A DNA stretch of 64,000 nucleotides from Aphrocallistes beatrix (Eukaryota; Porifera; Hexactinellida; Sceptrulophora; Aphrocallistidae): the NCBI GenBank assembly GCA_963281255.1, contig OY725491.1, forward strand, positions 5,940,857-6,004,856. The letters run 5' to 3'. How positions within the stretch are numbered: the first letter of the stretch is position 1; the number at the start of each line of letters is the position of its first letter. The translations under genes and the position numbers were made by a program. Positions 1 through 12,926 of the stretch are shown here, piece after piece. The notes below the pieces were generated by a model, which was not told where the DNA came from, did not search any database, and saw only the letters and a program-made list of their open reading frames with translations.

Positions 1-1491
1 AAAGCGTCAAAAAGCTATGAAGCAGATATCGTTGGTGATAAAACCATGATGGAGTTATTTTTTTCTAATCATGAATGATGATACCAAAAGTGTTAAAGTG
101 CTACTATACTACGTCACGAGATATAGCATTTTTTTTAGAATTGATAAGTATTACACAAGTGGTGAGAGCATCAAGTTCTTGTTCACTCATAAAAGTATCG
201 ATGTTGCAATGGAATAATAATCTTGAAAAATCACACACAGACTTAATAATAAATACATATATTCACTATCTAGCAAACAAATAATACTTTAGCGTCGAAA
301 AGTGAAAAGAAAAATGGCAAAGATACGAATTCTTACCGAATTTTTTGAGGTATAAGACATCACCAAGTATGCGAAATATAAAAGCACAATTTAGACAAAC
401 AATAAAGGATTCAAACCAATTCAAAATATCAACAAGTCTGTATGTGGATATGTTTTAAATAATCGGAATCAAGCATTGATGTAGTCTCTAATCTGAAACC
501 TGTGCCAATGCCGCACGTAAAGGACAGAATTCCACTGGCGAATACGAGTACAATCATAAGAAGAAATTAGAAGGGTGCCTGGGTAAACATTCGGTTTCGA
601 GGAAGTTTAGGAACAATTAGAATTAATAAAAGATAACAGCAGTTTCGATAATGGAGATTCAGGTAGAAGAAAGAAACATTTAACTCACAGTTTGTCTCCT
701 AAGCAAGCCAGTTTAAATTGAATTGTTTGAGTCTAAAATTACCTAAATTCTGACCTTACTGGGCCAAATGGTTGATAACGAGAATTCTTTCTCATTGTTG
801 ACATGTGACAAATTGATGGGAAATAGTTTGGCATTGAAAGAAAGTTAATGAGGTGCTAATTGCAGTGTCGGAGGTTAGCATGCTTCATTGGATAAAGCTA
901 ATACAAACACGCTAGAGTTAGTTGGAATAAACTTAACGAGTTCGTTAATGCAACTTGGAGATTACCAAAATTGTTAAAATAGTATAGTAAATACTGTAAT
1001 ACAGTAGACAAACTAATTACATATATGGATATATGACATCACCTCTTTATATCGGAAACTGTGTTTAATTAACCTACAGGAAGTATATAGCATATACGTA
1101 TACTATACTCGAATATTCTCTCGAATAATGGCCCAAAAAGGTGTCAATATTTTTGGCTACCCTTTGGAATTTGAATAATGGACAAAAGCAAATTAGGGCT
1201 AATAATAAAAAATCGCCCATGCTACTACATTCCAGGATATACGGTACATGTTGTCCAGTAGAATTCGCTTATTAGAACTCGAGTTTTGCTCATAAAATGG
1301 TTGCTAATACGCGATGTTACTAATAAGGGAACATAATTAACACAAAATCTTCACCTGGGACCTGGAGATTGGTTGCTAATAGAGCAATATTGCTAATAAG
1401 GGAGTTGCAAATAAGCGAATTCCATTGTACTACTTCGTCCATTTGGAATTCATAATATATTGAATTATTCCTGCATATTAATCTTACTGAC
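1..1491. other. Left-edge stretch without recognisable exon
   Basis: I found no exon here on either strand. It is AT-rich and probably belongs to an intron of the DOCK gene, whose next coding exon (the continuation of DHR-2) should lie further left. Repeat remnants are present. One is a pogo-like inverted-repeat element at 1256-1427. Another, at about 1108-1250, shares terminal sequence with elements near 32.15 kb and 38.4 kb. Confidence 0.5.
1256..1427. mobile_element. Pogo-like MITE at the left edge
   Basis: Ends are cagtagaattcgcttatt and the inverse, aaataagcgaattccattg, followed by TA. The ttgctaataa word recurs inside. The end sequence is close to the classical pogo terminus. Confidence 0.75.
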
Positions 1492-4400
1492 CTCCAGCAT
1501 ATGTGTGTAGAGGAGAAGGACGTTCGCTGCTTCACAATAGTTCTCTGCTCCCTCGTGGATATCAAACAGCTTGTGAATGTAGCGGATATACACGTTAAGA
1601 TGGTCAATTTCTTTGTAGAAGTTCTATAAAGTAAATATATAAATATTATAACAGAAAATAATTAATTTCCAATTTCACATTCATTTTAGGGATTACTTAG
1701 ATGTCAGCCGCAGATATTTCGGATTTTTAAACGCCTTGAATTCGCATTCTCAGCCAGATTTGATATCTGCCGCAAAAAACTCACTGCATAAGTTAAGCAC
1801 TATTTTGACATGTATTAATCCTTCATTTCACTCAATTTACCATTAAATTGACAATACAGGATAGCCGCTGATTTCTATGCTCATCTCCAGGAGGAATATT
1901 CCTGAAATCCACCAACCGCTCCAACAGTTTCGTGATCTTACTGACCAGTGACAAGCTGATGTCTCTGAACTCACTTGCTTGCTCACTATTACAGAGCTCC
2001 AACAATCTAATACGTAATACAAGTTTCATAACATTAAATATCTGAAATATTAGAGGGACAAAGTACTGTATTCTTAGGAATTACGTTTCATTGAAGATGT
2101 TAGTGTACTCCTCATCTCCACGGCCTTCGCTGACTAGCCCATCTAGAGTGTCCATTATTTCCTCTTCGATCTATAAGCGTTAAAAACCATAGATTATAAG
2201 TGAGAAAGTTGGATATTGAAAATTAAAAATACAGATTCAAAATCAAAAACAGTGGATTTACCTAATACAAAGTTGCATTTGATTTTATGGGAAAAATTGC
2301 CAATGGAAAGTGGTATTTTACTCAAAATCCTATGTTTAATAATAAGCAAATTTGATATTAATTAAGGAAATGAAATTACTTAACATTATAGGAAAGTTTG
2401 GAACCTAACTGTAACTTGCTAATGGCGAAGCCACTGTATTTGCACTGATAATAAATGTTTACTCCACCAACGATAAACAAAATGTATAAACTAAATTTGA
2501 ACTCAAACCAAACCAAAACGGCCACATCCAAATATGGGAGTAAGCATGAGATCAACAAACCGTTTGAAGGTTTTCCGTAGCTTGATACATGGTCTTCATT
2601 ATACCATAGAACACGGGTATAATCATCCTACGAAGAACTAATGGAGAGATGAGTATTATAATTTTGTTGGTATGTCGTGATATTATCACCTGAAAATGTA
2701 AGGTATTTATTTTGGCTTACCATTCTCTTTGACTAATGATATCTCCAGAAAGGAATGTAAGATGTAGGGAATGAAGAAATTCTGCTTATCTCCTATAGGA
2801 AAAAAACGTATCCATAACTGTGAAATCAGATAAGGGTAGTGTAGACAAATTGTTTAGTAGAATTTGATTGGTAATGATTGCAGTTATGAAAGTGTTTGTA
2901 ATATGGACACCTGCATTCATAAGATGTAAATAATATTGGAATCCTATCAAGACAGAGATATGGAATGAGGAGTGCCGTTAAAAGCTGCAAGTATTCTTAA
3001 AATAAAAACAATTTCTGTCGACTGATGGTTAATAAAAGGATTGCCTCTGTTCGCTATCTAATCACAGAAGTGATCACATACAATGACATGTCATTAGAAA
3101 ATTATTGATCGATCTAAACTTCTAATCAGAATCTTATCTTAACTCGGTTCTATTGTAGGCGCCCAATGGCGATAGAAGCGGCGCTAAGAAATGTTCGCCA
3201 GCTGGCAACCGTGCAGCGAAAGAAAACTCACTTTACTAACTTGTATACATTATGAATTATCTTTCCTGGGAACAATAATTATTTATCTCTACCAATTAAA
3301 TACTGATGGTTTCTATTGACTTTGCATTTATTCACCAAATTACCACATTTGAAACCTAAAAAGGTTGCTAATGGAACTTGGGTGAATATTTTCAGTAAAA
3401 TCTAATTAGTTTTTCCACAAGCCTAAAACTTTCTGAAAATGATCACCATGCAAATTCTATAATATCCTGATTTCAACAGACACGAAATTTTTGGAGCGGA
3501 AACATTAAAATCACTACTAAGTCTAAAATCACTATTTGCAAAAGTGTAAATTGGAAAAATACCCGGAATACTTGCTTGATTAGAAAGAGCAACACATCAG
3601 GAAAATGTAATTATAATTAACCAGATTGCCTCAGCTAAGATATATAGATGACACACACCACAAAAATTCATGTTAATGCAAATCCTAATAATAAATTGAG
3701 TGCGCAGCAAACCTCGAAGAACTCACTTAAGGTTTTCCATTTCAAAAGGACGTCTCTTGCCATTATAATTCTCATGTCACCATACCTAGCAACCAGAGGA
3801 GGTGTAAAAGTATGTAGATTGTGTGTTATCAGTGAGGTAGTACGAACATGTTAAGAAATTTAAGCCTCCTGATTTCTCCGTAGTTTTCTAGCTGTAGTGA
3901 ACGATGTGTGATGAATCTCGTAGCAAGATCGAAGTAGTCCTTCCAAAGCTAAAGAAATGTAAATTAAAATTTCAAACCCAAATAGGATGAAAATTATATA
4001 AAATTGCCAACTCACCAACTCATCAAATTGTGTGCTCAAATTTTCAGTTAGTTGCATAGACATGAACTTAATAGCTTTCAGGATTACCCTAAGGAATGTT
4101 GAGACAATGAGATAATCCTAATAATTTTCTATCTGACTCGACTCTTACCTATTTTGTGTAAGGTACATGAATGTCCAGTCCCTCGGATAGATTTCATTCT
4201 TAACAAGAAGGAGGAAGAGTTTGAAGCAAGTGGACAGTTTGTTCTAAAAGAATGCATTCAGAATCAAAAACACGAATCAACATTATATTCAAAAAACAAA
4301 CATTCGTATATGGAAAGGAAATGATATACCATGAGAATAAATTGGTAGAGAAGGAACATATTCAATCCAAGTAATACTTGGCAATATCCGATTTGGATAA

Positions 4401-7400
4401 AGATATTATACTGAGTGTATACAAGTACTTGGTATCGAGACTATAGAAGTGAATTGAAATTGGATTGGTAGGAATTCCAGTAAACAGCAAAACGAGAATG
4501 CAAAACGAGATGCATTTGTGAGGCATTCTTTCGGGTTCAGATATGTATTTACACATCTCAATGATATATATATATATATACATACAGGTGTACCTATAAA
4601 CACGGTACCTCTGAGATATGGCATACCTCTGAAATGTGGCACAAACCCATCCTCCTGATTGCCATTCCTATTATGTAAATGCGTCTACTTTCAATGGTAT
4701 CGTCTCGGAGGTTTATCTATGCATAGTACGTATGTTTCCATCCTTTTTGTTTGTGATATTATATTGAATAAACAATGGCTGAAAAAAAAATTTTCTAATC
4801 TTAAAAAAAACTACTCGAATTGAAAGGAAATTATAACGATTCGTGAAAAATAAATACACTGGTTAACGATCGGTACGTTTTCAGGAATTCTACTCACGCT
4901 AAGAAAAATGGAATGGATACATTCTTGCCTACTCCACCACCATGTTGGGATCAGCAGTAAAGGTTTTAGGAAGCAAGTGTCAAATTGGATCATATGATAT
5001 ACCGGTGATTGCGAAAATCATTTATCATTAAAAGCTAACGCGTCTATTAAACATATGTTTCATAGGAAATAGTTTGAGCTAAGCAAAACCAGAAAACACC
5101 AAACATATGGGGTAAAATGAGAAAACATATCATGGAAAACTTTACTCGAGAGAAAGCAACCTTTATTCACCGTGATGCCAGTAAATGCAGTTTCACTATG
5201 GATATAAGATAATGGTTTGTAGATTTTAATCATTCAGATGGAACGCATTGTACGCGATAATGGATGATATCTATATTATTAAAACTCGATCTATATATTT
5301 GTTCAGAATTGATTGAAGAAAATTATCAGTCGCAGCTGATTTTTGCCGTACCAAAGTATTCTGTGAGTTCGAGTCTCTAGTCTCGAGTCACGTAGTTTTT
5401 ACTGCGATGCAGAGCAAAGACACGAAACGTGTTTGTTACTAAAAAGACTTAATACACAAATTCCTCACCTCAAAGTTTTCAAGCCATTTCACATAGTGCT
5501 GATACTGCATGATATCGAGTAGGCCAAGCAGGTTGGACAGATTCGTACCCTAAAGACATAATTAAAATAATATCAGAAACAATAACCTCGAATTTCTCAT
5601 CTAAGATCTTTACCAAACTTGATTACACGAAATATTCCCAGACAGAATATCAAGCTCAGTTTTAAAACATTACCATTAGAATTCCTATACAGTAGAACCT
5701 TTTAATCCGACACTTGTATAAATTCCGGAACACCTCTATAATCCGACATTGTCTCATATCCCAATGAGTATCATACCATTCAATTTGTACTGTGCATAAT
5801 CAGACACATTCTTCGTTAAGCAGGTTCTACTGTAGTTTCAATCTGATAGTAGAAACTTACCGAAGTTTCTAGGTTCGCAGCTACTCCATGTTGATCGAAC
5901 GAGTTACAGAACTCCATTGTAGGCGCCAGCAGTTCAACTATCGCCTGAGTGATGTCATTGTCTGTCAGGGGCTAGAACGAGGGGATGATAGGTAATGCTA
6001 TAGCTCCTATTAACGAGATTTCGAATGGTGAACTCACGAATTCTTTGCTCTGTAAGCAGTGTACTAACAAACCGACTACATCGATCGTTTTCTTGATACA
6101 GAGTTGCTTCATGAGGTGTAGCGATAGAATCCGAGTGATCACCGGAAGTAGAATATTTCGTGAATCTACACCATATATCGAATTAGTAGCAGCTACAACA
6201 TAATTTCGTGACGTATGTACCTGGATCAAGCATTATCTGAATGGAGGATTGAAGGATATTTTCAATGAAGATGAGGCGAGCCTCGTAGATGATATTCTGA
6301 CTGATGTTGCTACTACGATCAACGTAGCTATCCACGAAATTCGCTGCCCATTCACTAGATAGAAGAGAGAAATGAAAAACTGATAATTTTTTAATTTTAT
6401 CTGTCTTAACTTACGCAATGTCTCGTTTCGCACAATCTTTAACTTCAAGATGAACTGGAAATCCTTTACAGAAGTTTTTCAATGCTTCAGCCTAAAAATG
6501 AAAACGATAAAAAAGAAATTTCGTGGAAATATATTCACACGATTTACACAAGTGGTTCACCTGTCCTTTTATGATTCCAGGTCTTTCAGAGTCAGAGAGA
6601 CTCATCATTAGATGCAGTGAGTTCATCGCTTTTTCGATATCTAACTTATGTCCGTAATGCTTCTTTGGAGCAATTCTATAACAAAAATATGATAAAGCTA
6701 GAATTTTTCGGACAGAAAATATTCTTACCTAATTTGCAGTTTTTGTGATTGGATGATAAACTTAAACAAGGACTCCAACGACTAAATAGAAGTGTTTATT
6801 TATGAAAACAAGAATATTAAATAACAAAAAATTAAATATTATAATGAATTCCTTACAGACATGGTGTGCCAAACAGTTTCCATCGCAGTGAATTCTTGTC
6901 CTTCTGTAACATTTTGGAAAGAAGACTTCTTGGCAAATTCTTCTAGCAGGATACTACGGAGAGAGAAACCTCGCTAAATATAGAGTTTTAATTGCTATGA
7001 TTATCTGTCGAAAAGTTCTGAGAGAAGAAATAAAATGTAATGATGTTGTTGCTGGATTAATTAGAAACGCTTGAAAGAAGGTTAGTATTGAATATTTTGA
7101 AGCCTTTGGCTGATACTGATTATAAAATCATGATAAACAAAACAACAGAGAGTTTTAACTAGAACTACTAATCACAGAACTATATGCAAGGAATATTTAC
7201 ACAACCATGAGTTGATATCTGATATCGTCAGCTGTATAAAAGGATAACAATAATGCAGTAAGACTAGGCTGGGTAAGAAGCTTGCTTTTAGGGGCTCCCT
7301 AATGCCAGAAATGGTATCCTTTGCCCTTGGGAAGGTCTGAGAGAAAAACCACCACTCACTAGCAGTGTGCCCTTTTAACGAGGGGGTGGGTAGACAGAAA

Positions 7401-10400
7401 TGGGCCTGGGTGAGTGGCTATAGTGGAAGAAGCAGTCCCTGGACTGCTGACACTTATGCCACTCATCCATGGTTGAGACATTGCCCATGGTTAGCGGTTT
7501 AGTTCGATAAGCAAGGTGCTGTAAGGCATAACTCAATTCAGACTACTCTCTTACCCAGTTCACTTTTTAGATTAACTATTTTAACATAAGTTTATTACCG
7601 ATGGACTGTGGATGCTGAAAAATGACTTTCAATGTATTCATCTAAAACTGTCTTGAATTGATCGTACTTTTTGTCAGTCAAAATATGTAGAATTTTTACC
7701 TAGAAAATTAAAATACGTATTAAAATAAAAATCTTTTAGAATTAATTATATGATTTTAACTTACAATCGCATTGAAAACGAGCCCTTGAACCTTTTCCGT
7801 GATCTTTTGTTCGATTAGGATGTTGAACAAGTTGTCGAATATATCTCTCATAAACTAAGAAGAAACGCAGGAATAAATGCGTTAGATTAAATATAAGTAT
7901 ATAATATTATCATACGCAAACCTTGATAATCTCTTGCCCGCTAACAAGACATAAGTTCTGAAGTAAAAGAGTCAAATCCTCGCGCTTTTCACGCCATTTC
8001 AGGAAGGACATAACACTCACTAGCAAAAAACAACAACAACAACAACATCAACACTCTCTCAAAAAATGGCCAAAAATTAAATTTACCAGTCTGTGTGAGA
8101 TTGGTAGAGACAGTCATTGTTTGAATGGTAAATGTCTCATTTGGTGATTGCTTCGTATTTTCTTGGTCTTTAGAGTAAGGGTTGATCTTTTGAGTTTCTC
8201 CCTTGTAGGAGGGGAGAGCTAGGTAGATGGAGGGCTGTTCCCACTTTCCATCCTCCACCTGTGTTAAAACAGAGATTATTAAATGAACGCATATATAGTT
8301 TCCATATATATACCTTGTAGAGGAAGAGGGTCCATACATCATCTTTTATCATTGTATCATCTTGATTAGTTAAACGCAGGAATGCATATGCGAAGGGTCT
8401 GTCTGGATCTTTCTTAGCGTTTTCTACAGATATTTTATACATTAGTTCGTGAATTCTCCAGATCAGATTGTATGTATTGGTTTTTAATCTCAATTTTTCA
8501 TTTCTCCTACCTGAATATTGTTAAACATTTAGATGGAACATTCTAAGCTAAACGAACCATAGATTTACTACAACTGTTGTTTCAAACTTAACAGTCATTT
8601 TTTAAAATAGACTAAATTAAAAAAATGCAAGATTCGAAAATATTTTATTCACAAACTCACTCGTAGTCTCGTAAGATCGCACATGTCTGAAAGCAAATCT
8701 TAAATGACAATGTTTGAATACATTGTTCTGCACAGGAATATTTATCTGTGAAAAGAGCATGCAATAACAAGATGTTTCACTAAAAAGCTTAGTAGAGTTA
8801 AGAAAAAAAAAATTTTACAAATAGAAATAAAAATGTTAAGCTGATTGGAAAATTATCAACTAAAGATTTAAACCTACTCTGAAGTTTTCATCAAATCTTG
8901 GGGTATTTGTGTGATAGTATATCATGGAGGAGCAACAGGCGGCTGCCCCTTCTCCTTCTCCATATTGAATCGAATCCTAAAATATTGATAATCAATTAAA
9001 AAGGAAACAAAACTAAATAATTTTCGGTTTTCACACCAATTCTAGTGACTTACTCTTAAACTCTCTCCTTGCATATTCATTAAGGTTACCATGACCTCAA
9101 CATTGCGAGCGGATTTCTTATTACCTAGTTATGGAGTTGTAACAAAGATATTCCTGATCAATAGTTTTAAAAAAGTATGGGTTTACCTTTTTCAAAATCT
9201 CCTCTGATCAAGTGTATGTACATATGATTCCGTACTAAACCTGGAAAGAAGTATGGATAGATGAAAACACGAATTGGAAACCGAACCAAGCGAATCTTCC
9301 ACGATACCTACCTGGTAGGATAGCTTCAGGAAATCCGAGCTTAGGTACGTAACCGATTTCTTTTGTTAACAAATGCGGAAAAGTCTCCTGGAGCTAAATC
9401 ATTGAATCACCATAAAATAACAGATATTTTTTTCAAAATTATGTTTGCGGAAAACGCACAAAAAAATCAATTTTAAACTAAATAATTCTACCTTGTTGAG
9501 ATCTCCTTCCAGAGACTTGAGGCTAATATGCACAGAATGGCTGATGGTTCCTGGAACTAAATGGCAGGATTGTTTATTTCAAACTAATTGTATATCTATA
9601 AAGCTGAGCGGATAATTATACCTAAACTTGGCGAATTCAAGTCTTTCTCTTTCCTCAAATGTTTCTTGATCAAATCTTCGTGCATACTTGCAAACATCGT
9701 TTCTGTGCTACAATTTAAATAAACAATAAACGTTTGAGAAGAATTTTTTACCAATAAATTTAAGGTAAACCAACTCTTTTGTTGCTAGATGGATGTTAAT
9801 TCCATAATTCTTCTCAAGATCCTCTAGAAATGTGTTCTGTTCAGTTCGCTTCACTTTGAGAATATTGTCGAGAGGTAAGACTAGAGGAAATAATCTCGTA
9901 ATAGGTTGGAGAAAAAAGCTTTTGTGGGGAAATTTAATTGAGACAAATCTTCAGAAACTGAATAGTTCCCATACATCCAAGCTAATACAAAATTACAATG
10001 GTTAATTGGAATCCCATGTGTCTCAATTAAATGGAGTCGAGAGTAATTAGATTTACTCACCTCCAACGCCAAACGGACGTCTGCATACGAAACTAACATT
10101 GGAGACTTGCTTGCCAGACTGGCCTAACATCCTGCCTGTCAAAAATAACATAAATAAAAGTACGGGAAGTGATTAAACGAGATTGATAATATTACAAACT
10201 AGCCTCTTCTCACAACTTTAACAACAAGGTAGATATCCTTCAGCAGTTCTAATGGTCCTACATCCTAACGGAATGTAAAATTTTAAAACATAAAATGCTA
10301 ATTTTTTTAGTTCAGAATATATGGAGAGAAAGTATACCATGTAGAGCATAGCAGCAATCGAATCTTTCTTTTGAGAATTATTCTCCATTTCTTGATGCAA

Positions 10401-12153
10401 TCCAAGCCCTAGCTTACCCATTTCACAATAGAAACTATCACTGAAAAATAATTTTAGTCAAATACAACCTAAAATTCCATGAAAGTTGGTATATATGCCA
10501 AGCTAAGCTACCTGATAAACTTATTGGCCTGATGGTTGTAAAGGGACATCAAAATCTCCGAATCCTCCTTCACAACACAACTGTACTTCTTCAGGACAAT
10601 GTAGATGTGATTGGGTGTCAATACATTTCGCATTTGAGTATCCCTCTGGGTTAATGTGCCAGTTCTCGTCTAAACACAATGGACTCTGGTAGAACGCGTC
10701 CATCTGACATAACAGCATGAGATATACAAGAATACTTTACTTACTCTAAGCCGCTGGGAAACATTGTCATTGATTCTTAAATGCTAAAGAATAGTAGAAG
10801 GCGTATTAGCAGTTTATTTAATTGAAATTGAGTTAGAATTTCGATGAGAACTCACTGTCTTAAAAAGCTGTATTGTGCTTGTATTCTTAACATCTAAAAA
10901 GTCTCCCTCTTCAGATTTGGGAATCAAATCTAAGCCTAACCGCCTGAGAAGGAAATGAATTAATGAGTCTAAAATTCTTAAATTTAACTAGAAGGTTTAT
11001 TCACCAATTTGTCCAGTCAATTTTCTCTGTCATCTTAAGTTTTGAATCTTGTATTTCATCCTAGAACAAGTAAATAAAACAAACAAACAAGCAAGCAAGC
11101 AAGCAAACAAACAAACAAACAAACAAACAAACAAACAAACAAACAAACAAACAAACAGATAAAAAATCTAAGTTCTGAATGCTTACAGAGGAATATGCTC
11201 CCTGAATCAACTTCCTTCTTTGAGAAATGAGCTCAAACATATTATTCGTTACAATCTCTATCATATCTTCAGACTACAAAAAATACATCAAATAGGGGTA
11301 ATACATCTATGAATCAATGTTAGTTAATAACTTACTTGCTTCATCATTCTAGAACCAGAAAATATATGTTTCTACAAAGGAATACTCGTAAAACAAATAA
11401 GATTATTTCACAATGGAACAAGACATGACGTGCTACGGAATCTTACAATGTATTCTGAGTGAAGATGATCTCTCCATTCCGTTAGAATGTCTATAAGCTC
11501 CCAAGGCAGCTGGTCTCCTTGTGGGATAACTCGTTTACCGCCACTATAACAGTAAACAGTAATAAACAACACATCCAAACCATGGATAGCATTTTAAGGA
11601 AAGATCAAAACTCACTCTTCTTCTATAACAGTGCTTTCAACAACATGAACGTAGGAAGATGGGAAAATACCCTAAACAAATTTTGAGTCAGTATGCGTCC
11701 ATCAATATGAATAATCTGTTACAAGGATACCATAATTTAATTATTAACGAATAACATTGCCAAAATGATTAGCATCCATGGATTTCTGTTCCCAAATCCA
11801 GGGAACTTCTAAAGAGGTTGGCAAGTATGAAAAGATCATTAAGTACCTTTTGAGATGGCTTAATATACTCATGTCCCCGAAACCAGCCTATAAGATTAGA
11901 CCATAAACTCTTTCCAAATACGCACACACAATTAAGTCAACATACCAGAATTCTGCTCGATTATTCTCATATGTTTTCCAACTGTGAGAGACAGTTCATG
12001 AGGAGCTTTAGCAGTGTATGGATATATTACTATGGGGATGAGAATTAAAATGTTATCTGCAGATATATCATGAAAATATCAAATAAAAGGTAGCATACCA
12101 AGTGCTAACTGTCGTGTGTGGTGTGCAGGAGACCATCTTGCTCTATGTGTCAT
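1492..12153 (-). CDS. DOCK: DOCK1/2/5-like guanine nucleotide exchange factor (3' end beyond window)
   Basis: Dedicator-of-cytokinesis family protein. By family, these activate Rac-type GTPases through DHR-2, bind phosphoinositides through DHR-1 and pair with ELMO through the N-terminal SH3 region. The start ATG is at 12151-12153. The first four exons (12099-12153, 11946-12029, 11847-11887, about 11617-11672) encode an SH3 domain, including VIYPYTAKAPHELSL and GWFRGHEYIK. DHR-1/C2 follows at about 8.1-9.4 kb (RNHMYIHLIRGDFEK, SARNVEVMVTLMNMQ, IYYHTNTPRFDENF). Helical-repeat exons run from 7.9 to 2.0 kb, for example LWKDYFDLATRFITHRSLQL near 3.9 kb and MIIPVFYGIMKTM near 2.6 kb. The last visible exon, 1492-1623 (NFYKEIDH..YIRYIHKLFDIH), begins DHR-2, so the catalytic part is mostly outside the window. 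There are dozens of short introns, some carrying repeats. The SH3 N-terminus points to DOCK-A/B. I cannot separate A from B without the C-terminus. Confidence 0.93.
5690..5832. mobile_element. Pogo-like MITE (143 bp) with TA duplication
   Basis: Ends are cagtagaacct and the inverse, aggttctactg, flanked by TA on both sides. Internal aatccgacac words repeat the end sequence. Lies in a DOCK intron. Confidence 0.88.
7270..7545. repeat. GC-rich block inside a DOCK intron, possible SINE-like insert
   Basis: About 275 bp is clearly richer in G and C than the intron around it and carries no DOCK exon. A stretch near 7410-7425 (gagtggctatagtgg) resembles a tRNA A box, and one near 7493-7515 weakly resembles a B box. 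I do not recognise the unit. It could be a tRNA-derived SINE or a decayed repeat. Confidence 0.25.
9915..10050. mobile_element. Degraded pogo-like MITE in DOCK intron
   Basis: Inverted ends aattgagacaaatctt / gtctcaattaaatggagtcga and the core gaatagttcccatacat..aagctaata resemble the 36.1, 50.9 and 53.1 kb elements, but many bases differ. Confidence 0.55.
11072..11158. repeat. (CAAA)n / (CAAG)n microsatellite
   Basis: A simple tetranucleotide tract in a DOCK intron, with a short CAAG block inside a longer CAAA run. The open reading frame on the opposite strand is only a translation of the repeat. Confidence 0.95.
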
Positions 12154-12926
12154 CAAGGCTAGTGTTATTATACAGAAACCAGATTATTATGCAAATTTTA
12201 AAACTTCTTTAGAAGTAGTATTTCTAACAGAAATTCGGAAATATTAACTGTAACCGCTGTTTAGATTTGTTGGGGAATTATTCATGCATAAAATTATTGA
12301 TCCATCGAGGATTTTATGAACAGATCTAAACCCTTTATTGAGACACAAACAACAAATAAATAAGGTCCAATGCCATCAAAATGGAGTCATTTAAAAAAAG
12401 GTACTGAATAAATGTACTTATTAAACCATCAATAATAATAATTAAACCTTTTCAAAGCCTAATACGCTACAAGCGGGTTAGGAATGAAAGCCTACCCTGC
12501 TAGCGCTTTTGTACCAACCGAACGTACATTGTCAACTGAATCTGACAGATAATACCAAAGCCTACAAGTCGTATGAAGATAGCTGCAAATGCAATAATGT
12601 TATTGCATTCAACATATCCAAAAACAAAGCTAATAATAAGATAATATCGGATTATTACAGGACATTATTGGATAATTTCTATTGTTGAACATTCTATAAA
12701 TCGATTTGGCAAAGTGATGTGATTCGTTCATAATAAAGAAAGGATACAGATTTCAAAGTTAAATTCGTTTGTGGAGATTCCATAGACTTTACCCTGCACT
12801 TTCGGAAACTATTCCGCCGATAGGTTGGTCTTAAAAGGATCAATCATATTTGAATCATATAAATAAACTAGAAATCTAACTACGTATTAATACAATTTCA
12901 TAAGCACAAATGAATCAATTGATTTC
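12154..12926. other. Spacer between DOCK 5' end and DIS3L2 3' end
   Basis: AT-rich, no gene seen. It must hold the DOCK promoter and the DIS3L2 3' UTR, since both genes run leftward. I see no convincing TATA box placed for DOCK. Confidence 0.5.

Noticed and set aside
75..284. 69-codon plus-strand frame at the left edge
   Set aside because: AT-rich chance frame with no domain and no splice context.
11061..11264. Minus-strand frame rich in Phe-Val-Cys-Leu repeats
   Set aside because: Translation of the CAAA/CAAG microsatellite in a DOCK intron.
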